DNA of 6,157 nt from Streptococcaceae bacterium. GTDB taxonomy: Bacteria > Bacillota > Bacilli > Lactobacillales > Streptococcaceae. Positions 1-4,587 of the stretch are shown piece by piece (position 1 is the first letter of the stretch; each line of letters begins with the position of its first letter). The notes under the pieces were generated by a model. It saw only the letters and a program-made list of their open reading frames with translations. It had not been told where the DNA came from and did not search any database. The stretch spans positions 1 to 6,157 of the forward strand of contig JAITWV010000368.1 in assembly GCA_031285105.1 (NCBI GenBank), given 5' to 3'. The position numbers and the translations under genes were made by a program.

Positions 1-438
1 CTATTTAATTTTTACCAAGCAATCATTTCCGCCAAAGCAGAGTTTGTTGACGAACTGCTCGCCTTTTACGCACCGATTTTGTGTGTGGGTGTCTTTATTG
101 GCATCATTTTCTTTATGGCAGCCGGATCATTTTTATACTTCAGGTTATTTAGCGACAGTGAAGAAGACGCAAAGAAGTTAAAAATGATTTCAAAAATAGG
201 CTTGACCCAAAAAGAATTGCGCCAAATGATTTCTAGACAAGTAGCTATTTTGTTTTTTACCCCCATACTTGTGGCACTTTTACATGGAGTGGTAGCATTA
301 AGTGCGATGAATCATATGTTTGAAAAAGGTTTACAAGAAATTGACTTACTTGTTTTAGGGGGATTTTTGGCTATTCAAGTGGTTTATTACTTGTTTGCTC
401 GCTTGTTTTATGTGCGTAAGTTGGAAAGGGAATTGTAG
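1..438 (+). CDS. BceB-type ABC transporter permease (FtsX-like), C-terminal fragment
   Basis: The reading frame is open from the first base and ends at TAG (436-438), giving 145 residues of a protein that starts outside the window. Three hydrophobic segments are visible at about residues 23-48, 80-101 and 114-136. Between the first two is a basic cytoplasmic stretch (SDSEEDAKKLKMISKIGLTQ, then KELRQMISRQ), typical of the last FtsX/MacB-like permease domain in BceB, VraG and YxdM. Those permeases have ten membrane helices in roughly 650 residues and work with a BceA-type ATPase to sense and remove bacitracin or other cell-wall-active peptides, usually under a BceRS two-component system. The partner ATPase and kinase genes would lie to the left. 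A terminator follows 28 bases after the stop, so this is the last gene of its operon. The exact paralogue and drug cannot be told from this fragment. Confidence 0.85.
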   Translation, partial: LFNFYQAIISAKAEFVDELLAFYAPILCVGVFIGIIFFMAAGSFLYFRLFSDSEEDAKKLKMISKIGLTQKELRQMISRQVAILFFTPILVALLHGVVALSAMNHMFEKGLQEIDLLVLGGFLAIQVVYYLFARLFYVRKLEREL

Positions 439-466
439 GAAGTGTTAGAAAAGAGCTAAAAAGACG

Positions 467-507
467 AAAGAGAAACGTTCATGATTGTATGAATGTTCCT
501 CTTTTTT
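467..507 (+). terminator. Intrinsic terminator of the permease operon
   Basis: A 13-base-pair stem pairs GAGAAACGTTCAT (470-482) with ATGAATGTTCCTC (489-501), with one A-C mismatch and one G-U pair around a 6-base loop. TTTTTT (502-507) follows directly. AAA (467-469) can extend the stem into the T run. It sits 28 bases beyond the permease stop codon. Confidence 0.85.
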
Positions 508-528
508 GCCTCTATTGTAAAAATATTT

Positions 529-586
529 TTTATCATGATGAAATGATCGTTTTATCATGATAAATGGGGGTAGTTTATCATGATAC
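529..586. repeat. Three palindromic TTTATCATGAT boxes at 22-23 bp spacing
   Basis: TTTATCATGAT occurs at 529-539, 551-561 and 574-584. The second copy is the perfect 14-base palindrome TTTATCATGATAAA (551-564); the third contains the perfect palindrome TATCATGATA (576-585). Starts are 22 and 23 bases apart, about two helical turns, so all copies face the same side of the DNA. This resembles a tandem operator or a short set of iterons. TATCAT in each box matches a -10 hexamer at 5 of 6 positions, and TTATCA of the preceding box lies 17-18 bases upstream as a weak -35. No adjacent regulator or replication gene explains the array. Confidence 0.6.
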
Positions 587-618
587 TTTTTTTGGGGGAG
601 ATAGGTGGGAAAAGACGA

Positions 619-693
619 ATGATAAAGATTAATGGTTTTGTCAAAATAACTAGACACATTCTTTCTTCTTTCTTACTTTCCATGAAGATATAA
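619..693 (+). CDS. Possible 24-codon small ORF (unrecognised)
   Basis: ATG at 619 is preceded at 9 bases by AGGTGGG (603-609). The frame runs 24 codons to TAA (691-693). The predicted peptide begins MIKINGFVK and is basic with a hydrophobic stretch (ILSSFLLSM). The palindromic box array lies just upstream and a bidirectional terminator begins at the stop codon, so the stretch is laid out like a tiny transcription unit. No family is recognised. Such short ORFs arise easily by chance in AT-rich DNA, so this is only a candidate for a small protein or leader peptide. Confidence 0.15.
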   Translation: MIKINGFVKITRHILSSFLLSMKI

Positions 694-725
694 AAAACTG
701 CATGAATTTTGTCATACAGTTTTTT
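692..725 (-). terminator. Intrinsic terminator of pezAT (bidirectional)
   Basis: On the minus strand AAAAAACTGTATGA (725-712) pairs with TCATGCAGTTTTTT (705-692) around a 6-base loop. This gives 14 pairs with a single wobble and ends in a T6 run. The pezT stop codon (TGA, 714-712) lies inside the left arm, so gene end and terminator are merged. Because both arms carry A6/T6 runs, the hairpin should also stop plus-strand transcription coming from the left. Confidence 0.8.
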
Positions 726-1557
726 GAGTTTCTTCCAATAGCTTTGAAAGTTGTATGAGTTCTTTTAAAACATCAAAACGGTCGATGTTTTTGCGCAATT
801 CAACTAATCTTTGAGTCTCCAACAAAACATCTTCAAACATTTCTAGCTCAGATTCCAAATAGGGATTTTCCCAAAATTCTTCAAGTGCCTGCTTAGCATT
901 AATGTTATTTGATGCATTTTGATCATATACAACATCACTATTCCTATCAAATAAACGAATATTTGAGAATATCTGTTCATTTGATAGAATTTCTAAATTG
1001 TTGGGTAGGTTTTGAACAATTAAATCATGATGTTCTTTTGGGGTTGCTCTGGCTGTGATTGGATTTTTTTGGTACATCTGTTCGTATCTTGCTAGTGTGC
1101 TCAAATACGAAATTGTTGGTTTTACTGCCATGACAACAAGTTCGACATCATATCCTTTACTCTTTAAATCTGTTGCGGTATTTTTGGGAGTTTCTACAGT
1201 TCGTAGCGTTCCTTCAATGATTAGGTTATATCCTTGTTCGCTAAGTGCCTTCACTAATGCCTCAACCATTTCACCAGCAAACTTTGCAGTGTAGTGAACA
1301 TCTTCAACACCAAATTTGTTAGTAATTAACTGCGCATTTGGATGTTGTGCACGAAATGTATCTCCATCAATAATAATGATGTTTCTCGATTGCTCTTTTG
1401 CTAATAAACCGTGAAGTGAGGATTTCCCAGCACCACTTTGTCCTCCAAGTAAATATGCTTTTGGTTGTGTTACAGGCGTTTTTCCTCTAGATAAAAATCG
1501 CATATTTTTCTTCTTTATAAACTCAAACTCTTCCTCACTGTAGTCTGCAATCCCCAT
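712..1557 (-). CDS. pezT: PezT/zeta-family toxin (UDP-N-acetylglucosamine kinase)
   Basis: This 281-residue protein has the zeta-toxin P-loop kinase fold. Walker A is GQSGAGKS (39-46). IIIDGDTFRAQHP (61-73) carries the catalytic aspartate (D66 by comparison with the family) and the substrate-binding FR..HP motif. IIEGTLR (113-119) is the conserved acidic strand, and the arginine-rich NPITARATPKEHHD (165-178) fits the nucleotide-binding lid. Known family members phosphorylate UDP-GlcNAc and block peptidoglycan synthesis, causing lysis when free of antitoxin. All key motifs are intact, so the toxin is probably active. Past about residue 225 there is a helical, charged tail. The start ATG overlaps the antitoxin stop by one base (TAATG), with AAAGGG about 11 bases upstream, suggesting coupled translation. 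The gene ends inside its terminator hairpin. Confidence 0.9.
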   Translation of the reverse strand: MGIADYSEEEFEFIKKKNMRFLSRGKTPVTQPKAYLLGGQSGAGKSSLHGLLAKEQSRNIIIIDGDTFRAQHPNAQLITNKFGVEDVHYTAKFAGEMVEALVKALSEQGYNLIIEGTLRTVETPKNTATDLKSKGYDVELVVMAVKPTISYLSTLARYEQMYQKNPITARATPKEHHDLIVQNLPNNLEILSNEQIFSNIRLFDRNSDVVYDQNASNNINAKQALEEFWENPYLESELEMFEDVLLETQRLVELRKNIDRFDVLKELIQLSKLLEETQKTV

Positions 1558-2048
1558 TAAGCCACTTTCCCTTTCTTAAAACTCTCCACTAATTCTTCTA
1601 CGTAAATTTGAATTCCTTGCAAATATCCTTCAATACTATCCAACTCTTTCATGTCAGTCGCCCATAATAATCGCTCATTTTGCACATCAGATAGATTATC
1701 ACCCAAAATAGTAATTGGGTGAAATTCGTCATCAATTCCTTCAACCATTTCCAATTTTATAAGTTTAGCCAAAATACCTGCAGAAAATTCTTTTAATACT
1801 TCTTTTCTGAGAGTAATTGCATATTTTTCGCTCATTGATTTCCCCTTTTCTTCCTCAATTAATTCAAACATTGATATTTCTAACGCATTTGCTATTTTTT
1901 CAATCATTTCTAAACTTGGCTCTCTTGCCCCTAACTCATATCTTGATACAGTTGGTCTTGCAATCTCTAATATTTTTGCTAATTGCTCTAGTGAGTATCC
2001 TTTTAGCTCTCGATATTTTTTCATGTTTTCTTTTGAGAATTTCGCCAT
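1557..2048 (-). CDS. pezA: PezA-type antitoxin and transcriptional repressor
   Basis: This 163-residue protein begins with a Cro/C1 (Xre) helix-turn-helix at about residues 9-63, with the recognition helix in EIARPTVSRYELG (28-40). The C-terminal half (about 72-163) matches PezA from pneumococcus in pattern: YxxTLxxEVxKE, then IDDEFHPITIL, then DNLSD, and GYLQGI. In known PezAT pairs this part wraps around the toxin and blocks its nucleotide site, while the N-terminal part represses the operon. The length is close to the usual 158 or so residues. The start ATG (2048-2046) has GAGGTGA 6 bases upstream. It is first in a two-gene operon with pezT. The only oddity is a good ribosome site before Met72 (see separate entry). 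Confidence 0.92.
   Translation of the reverse strand: MAKFSKENMKKYRELKGYSLEQLAKILEIARPTVSRYELGAREPSLEMIEKIANALEISMFELIEEEKGKSMSEKYAITLRKEVLKEFSAGILAKLIKLEMVEGIDDEFHPITILGDNLSDVQNERLLWATDMKELDSIEGYLQGIQIYVEELVESFKKGKVA
1833..1849 (-). promoter_or_regulatory. Possible internal ribosome binding site and ATG inside pezA
   Basis: On the minus strand AAAAGGGGA (1849-1841) lies about 6 bases before an in-frame ATG (1835-1833, Met72 of PezA). Starting here would give a 92-residue protein containing only the toxin-binding half, without the helix-turn-helix. The position falls at the domain junction. A chance purine run coding for EEEKGK is the simpler explanation. Confidence 0.25.
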
Positions 2049-2061
2049 TTCTATTCACCTC

Positions 2062-2076
2062 GTACCAATAAGGTAC
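2062..2076. promoter_or_regulatory. Candidate PezA operator (GTACC-N5-GGTAC)
   Basis: A perfect 5-base inverted repeat, GTACC (2062-2066) and GGTAC (2072-2076), is separated by AATAA. Centre-to-centre spacing is 10 bases, one helical turn, as expected for a dimeric Xre-type repressor. It lies between the pezA ribosome binding site and the promoter, where bound PezA would block transcription. Direct evidence for PezA binding is lacking. Confidence 0.5.
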
Positions 2077-2101
2077 CACGATAAAAGAATTTATTCAAGA
2101 A

Positions 2102-2129
2102 TTTATAGTTGATTCAATTAACTAGTAAA
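2102..2129 (-). promoter_or_regulatory. Candidate pezAT promoter
   Basis: On the minus strand TTTACT (2129-2124) and TATAAA (2107-2102) are separated by 16 bases and match the sigma-A hexamers at 4 of 6 and 5 of 6 positions. This would place the start of transcription near 2095, upstream of the GTACC/GGTAC repeat. An alternative, TTGAAT with a 17-base spacer to TACCTT, would put the -10 inside that operator. Confidence 0.4.
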
Positions 2130-2172
2130 GAACATCACATTTGATTATTATGAACTGCAAACAATCAAACAT
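2122..2172 (-). CDS. Possible 16-residue upstream peptide (unrecognised)
   Basis: On the minus strand a perfect AGGAGG (2187-2182) lies 9 bases before ATG (2172-2170). The frame encodes MFDCLQFIIIKCDVLY and stops at TAG (2124-2122), 73 bases before pezA. The ribosome site is the strongest possible, which is why the ORF is listed. It could be a leader peptide, a very small membrane peptide or a chance ORF. A transcript starting at the candidate pezAT promoter would not include it, so it would need a promoter further upstream, and I found none that convinces. Confidence 0.25.
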   Translation of the reverse strand: MFDCLQFIIIKCDVLY

Positions 2173-2273
2173 AACAACAGTCCTCCTAAGAACAACACAA
2201 AAACAGCGCAAAAACCTCAAATCATTTTCCATATCAAACGAAAAATGATAACCTAAAAAAGTAATAAAAAATC

Positions 2274-2332
2274 TTTGCCTATCAACACCAACGATCTCAA
2301 GTGCACAAGACAGTTAGTGTTGATAAGGCAAA
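2274..2332 (+). promoter_or_regulatory. Long inverted repeat in the leader of the HU-HIG gene
   Basis: TTTGCCTATCAACAC (2274-2288) is the reverse complement of GTGTTGATAAGGCAAA (2317-2332) except for one inserted base, so 15 pairs form with a single bulge. The 28-base loop can extend the stem (AAC 2290-2292 with GTT 2313-2315, TCT 2295-2297 with AGA 2308-2310). The hairpin ends 6 bases before the ribosome binding site of the next gene. It may be an mRNA control structure or a DNA operator. On the minus strand it is followed by T6 and could terminate antisense transcripts. Confidence 0.55.
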
Positions 2333-2338
2333 AAAAAC

Positions 2339-2346
2339 AAAGGGGG
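2339..2346 (+). promoter_or_regulatory. Ribosome binding site fixing a TTG start at 2355
   Basis: AAAGGGGG lies 8 bases before TTG (2355-2357). The upstream in-frame GTG at 2301 has no such site and sits in the loop of the leader hairpin. The protein from TTG begins (M)SIKYRTGVIGNP, the normal beginning of HU-HIG proteins, so TTG is preferred. Confidence 0.75.
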
Positions 2347-2354
2347 AAGAAATA

Positions 2355-2867
2355 TTGAGCATTAAATACAGAACAGGTGTCATCGGGAATCCACAAGAAC
2401 CGGGTACGCTTAGTTACTACAACCGCGCAGTTAGTGATGGGGTCGACAATTTTGATCGCCTTGCCAGACGTGTGAGTGCCGAAACAGGTGTAAAGCGTGG
2501 GGTTGTTATGTCTATTTTGACATCATTAGAAGACATTGCAATGGAGCGAATGTCAGATGGTTATACAATTGAGCTTGGGGGATTGGGTAATCTTTATTTA
2601 TCCATTCAATCAGAGTCGGTTACTGATGTAAAAGAACTTTCAGCTAAACACATCAAAAAAGCGAAAATCAATTTCAAAGCGGGGAAATCTTTGGCGAAAA
2701 TGGCAAAGGAAGTGACGTTTGAGCCGTATCGTAATTATAAGAACTTTGAAGATGGGATTGAGCCTCAGGAGGTTTTGGAAGGATTGCTGGCAAAAGATGC
2801 CTTGTATGAAGAAGATGTTGTGGATGTTGTGGATGTCGTGGTTGATGGTGTTGGATTAGAAGAATAG
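2355..2867 (+). CDS. HU-HIG-family DNA-binding protein with acidic tail
   Basis: From TTG the product has 170 residues. Residues 2-125 follow the HU-related (HIG) pattern: an IKYRTGVIGNPQEPG strand, a Tyr-Tyr pair (21-22), the helical body LARRVSAETGVKRGVVMSIL (36-55), then a long helix and the GYTIELGGLGNLYLSI strands (69-84) that lead into the DNA-binding arm, and INFKAGKSLAKMA (105-117). Relatives are mostly described from Bacteroidetes and are thought to bind or bend DNA; their roles are largely unknown. Residues from about 130 form an acidic tail ending in a Val-Asp repeat and GLEE, unlike standard HU. The gene is monocistronic: a hairpin leader lies upstream and a terminator begins 8 bases after the stop. 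An extended 188-residue form from GTG at 2301 is possible but unlikely. No convincing promoter was found. Confidence 0.8.
   Translation: MSIKYRTGVIGNPQEPGTLSYYNRAVSDGVDNFDRLARRVSAETGVKRGVVMSILTSLEDIAMERMSDGYTIELGGLGNLYLSIQSESVTDVKELSAKHIKKAKINFKAGKSLAKMAKEVTFEPYRNYKNFEDGIEPQEVLEGLLAKDALYEEDVVDVVDVVVDGVGLEE
2814..2840 (+). repeat. Three 9-bp repeats coding for a Val-Asp tail
   Basis: GATGTTGTG is repeated at 2814-2822 and 2823-2831, with GATGTCGTG at 2832-2840. The reading frame turns this into DVV DVV DVV within the acidic tail of the HU-HIG protein. Copy number could vary by slippage in steps of three residues without breaking the frame. Confidence 0.7.
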
Positions 2868-2874
2868 TTGAGTG

Positions 2875-2913
2875 AGATGGATGTTTGCGGAATGCAGATG
2901 TTCGTCTTTTTTT
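2875..2913 (+). terminator. Intrinsic terminator of the HU-HIG gene
   Basis: AGATGGATGTTTGC (2875-2888) pairs along its full 14 bases with GCAGATGTTCGTCT (2894-2907) around the loop GGAAT. Five of the pairs are G-U. T7 (2907-2913) follows. The many wobble pairs mean the hairpin is strong only in the plus-strand RNA, so it is directional. Confidence 0.75.
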
Positions 2914-2952
2914 GTGCCCAGCCATTGTGAAGTGGAATCTGAATGTGGTGTT

Positions 2953-2985
2953 TTGATTGCAAAAAAAAAAAAAAACGATTATATT
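2953..2985 (+). promoter_or_regulatory. Candidate promoter with A15 tract in its spacer
   Basis: TTGATT (2953-2958) and TATATT (2980-2985) match sigma-A hexamers at 4 of 6 and 5 of 6 positions but are 21 bases apart. Fifteen of those bases are the A run 2961-2975. A tract of eleven A would give the ideal 17-base spacing. Promoter function is inferred only; it would leave a leader of about 220 bases before the GTPase genes. Confidence 0.2.
2961..2975 (+). repeat. A15 homopolymer
   Basis: Fifteen consecutive A bases, the longest homopolymer in the window. Such runs are prone to replication slippage and to sequencing or assembly error, so the true length may differ or vary between cells. Confidence 0.9.
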
Positions 2986-3194
2986 TTAATTAACTTAAAG
3001 GTAACTAATATGAAATAATTTATGGAATTGAATATAGAAATTGAAAATTAACAAAATATTCGAAGAAAAAATAATAGCAAACCCGAATTTATACAAGTTC
3101 AATAAGCAATCGAATTTTAAGAAGATAATAATTTATGGGGTTGTCAAATAAAACGTGTACCGAAAATTCTACCCAATAAATTTTGGGAGAGTGT

Positions 3195-3201
3195 AAAGGA
3201 G
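3195..3201 (+). promoter_or_regulatory. Ribosome binding site of the first GTPase gene
   Basis: AAAGGAG lies 9 bases before ATG (3211). It is near-consensus and supports this start over later methionines. Confidence 0.8.
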
Positions 3202-3210
3202 AAGAAGTAT

Positions 3211-4587
3211 ATGAATAAAGTTCCTACAGAGAATATTCTAATACAATTAAGTGATATAGAAATAAGAGGATTCACGACTTCTCTTGATTTCAGCAAACAT
3301 CCATTAATTAAAGCAAGAATAAAAAGAAGATTGCTATATTTCGCAGCTCTTGAAAGTTTAACTAAATTGTGCGCAAGTGATAGTCAATATGCAAATTATC
3401 GGCTACAACAGTATAAAAATGTTCTTATTGGAAATAAAGAATCAATACCTTTAATGGTTGGCAATTGCGATAAAACTATTAATAAGATTGTCAATGATTT
3501 ACTTAAACCTTGGAAACGAAAATATGGTCCAATGCTATTAGTCGATATTGCGTTTATTCTTGTGAATGATGATTCGATTAATAAAGCTTTTGACATAATA
3601 CGGGATTTTCTGACTAAACGACAAAAAAAGAGATTAGATGAAGTGTTGGAACTTCTTTTTAATAATGCAAGAATTCCTCCAAAACTTTCAAACTCTGAGA
3701 ATTTAATACAACAATTCCGGATTAATCGAAAATTTACATCGCAAGAAACAATGCGGATAATGGTTACTGCCAATATGAGCGCAGGTAAGTCGACCTTGAT
3801 AAATGCTTTAATTGGAAAAACGCTAACAAGAACCTCCCAAGAAGCATGTACGGCAAATCTTAGTTATCTTTACAATAAACCTTTCGAAGATAATAAGATA
3901 CATCTAAAAGAGTCTTCCCTGAACTTAAATGCCACAGGCGATGATTTATTTAACAAAACACAAGAATCTGTTTCCACTATTGCTTCTTATTTTAGGACTG
4001 TAGAACATCACGAGAGAAAAATATGTTTTATTGATACTCCAGGTGTTAATTCAGCTTTGAATACCAATCATGGTAAAGTCACACGTAAGGCAATTTCTGA
4101 TAAAGATTATGACAAGTTAGTTTATGTATTAAACGCAAATGAACTAGGTACTGATGATGAGATAAAATATTTGAAATATATTTATCAAAATGTACCAGCT
4201 GAGAAGTTGATTTTCGTACTAAACAAATTGGATACCTTCAGAAGCGTTGATGACTCTATCTCAACAAGTATTGAAGATGTAAAAGATGATTTAGAAAAAA
4301 TTGGGTTTAAAGATCCGAAAATTTGCCCAATCTCTGCATATTTTTCATTGTTGTTGAAATTGAAGAAATATGGAGAAGAATTAAATGAGGATGAGCAAGA
4401 TGAATTTGATTTTTATATAAATAAATTTAATAAGCCAGAATTCGACTTATCAATTTATTATCAGGAGGAATTTGTAGAGGTTGATTCAATATATGATAAT
4501 TTTATAAAAATGAGTTTGAAATGTGGATTATATGGTCTAGAAAATATTTTGTATGGAGGAATAGCGAATGAAAAAAGTATCAATTAA
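3211..4587 (+). CDS. Dynamin-like GTPase, first of a pair (458 aa)
   Basis: A complete protein with a GTPase domain at about residues 180-380. G1 is ANMSAGKST (187-195), with alanine at the usual first glycine. The G2 threonine is in EACTAN (T214), G3 is DTPG (275-278), G4 is NKLD (338-341), and SAY (375-377) fits G5. The P-loop followed by TLINALIG and the G2 spacing point to the dynamin/BDLP branch, not Era or EngA. About 180 mostly helical, charged residues precede the domain, and only about 115 follow G4, so there is no long C-terminal stalk and no evident membrane helix. It is shorter than typical bacterial dynamins. A strong ribosome site fixes the start. The stop lies inside the next GTPase gene. 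Paired bacterial dynamins act on membranes together and some serve in phage defence; that role here is inference. Coding sequence is strongly AT-rich. Confidence 0.8.
   Translation: MNKVPTENILIQLSDIEIRGFTTSLDFSKHPLIKARIKRRLLYFAALESLTKLCASDSQYANYRLQQYKNVLIGNKESIPLMVGNCDKTINKIVNDLLKPWKRKYGPMLLVDIAFILVNDDSINKAFDIIRDFLTKRQKKRLDEVLELLFNNARIPPKLSNSENLIQQFRINRKFTSQETMRIMVTANMSAGKSTLINALIGKTLTRTSQEACTANLSYLYNKPFEDNKIHLKESSLNLNATGDDLFNKTQESVSTIASYFRTVEHHERKICFIDTPGVNSALNTNHGKVTRKAISDKDYDKLVYVLNANELGTDDEIKYLKYIYQNVPAEKLIFVLNKLDTFRSVDDSISTSIEDVKDDLEKIGFKDPKICPISAYFSLLLKLKKYGEELNEDEQDEFDFYINKFNKPEFDLSIYYQEEFVEVDSIYDNFIKMSLKCGLYGLENILYGGIANEKSIN

Larger units (their letters stand above)
2914..3210. other. 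AT-rich intergenic region upstream of the GTPase operon
   Basis: No ORF of convincing size is present. Base composition becomes sharply AT-rich after the A15 tract at 2961, suggesting a junction between segments of different origin. TTGTCA (3141-3146) resembles a -35 box, but no good -10 lies at the right distance. CCCAA (3172-3176) and TTGGG (3183-3187) form a short hairpin just before the ribosome binding site. Two tiny start-stop frames after TTAAAGG near 2995 (ATGAAATAA, then nine codons) look like chance. Confidence 0.5.

Noticed and set aside
529..586. CRISPR array
   Set aside because: Only three 11-base units with 11-12 base gaps; too short for CRISPR repeats and spacers and no cas genes.
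445..657. 70-codon minus-strand ORF
   Set aside because: It runs through the permease terminator and the palindromic boxes (its His-Asp-Lys repeats come from the boxes), has no family resemblance and no useful ribosome site.
1023..1032. ATCATGAT resembling the 529-586 boxes
   Set aside because: A single short match within pezT coding sequence, lacking the flanking TTT/AAA and any tandem partner.
1055..1294. 79-codon plus-strand ORF inside pezT
   Set aside because: Antisense to conserved zeta-toxin motifs; low-complexity shadow of the real gene.
1817..2071. 84-codon plus-strand ORF inside pezA
   Set aside because: Antisense shadow rich in Leu/Ile/Phe, generated by the helical PezA coding sequence.
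2301..2354. GTG start giving a longer HU-HIG protein
   Set aside because: The GTG lies in the loop of the leader hairpin without a ribosome site, and the extra residues are not part of the family fold.
2674..2962. Two minus-strand ORFs rich in His, Pro, Ser and Thr
   Set aside because: They lie opposite the HU-HIG gene; their His/Thr repeats are the complement of the 9 bp Val-Asp repeats.
3141..3170. TTGTCA as the -35 of the GTPase operon promoter
   Set aside because: No -10 resembling TATAAT occurs 16-18 bases downstream; kept only as a remark.
3396..3773. 125-codon minus-strand ORF
   Set aside because: Antisense to the first GTPase, with no domain or ribosome site, while the plus frame has clear GTPase motifs.
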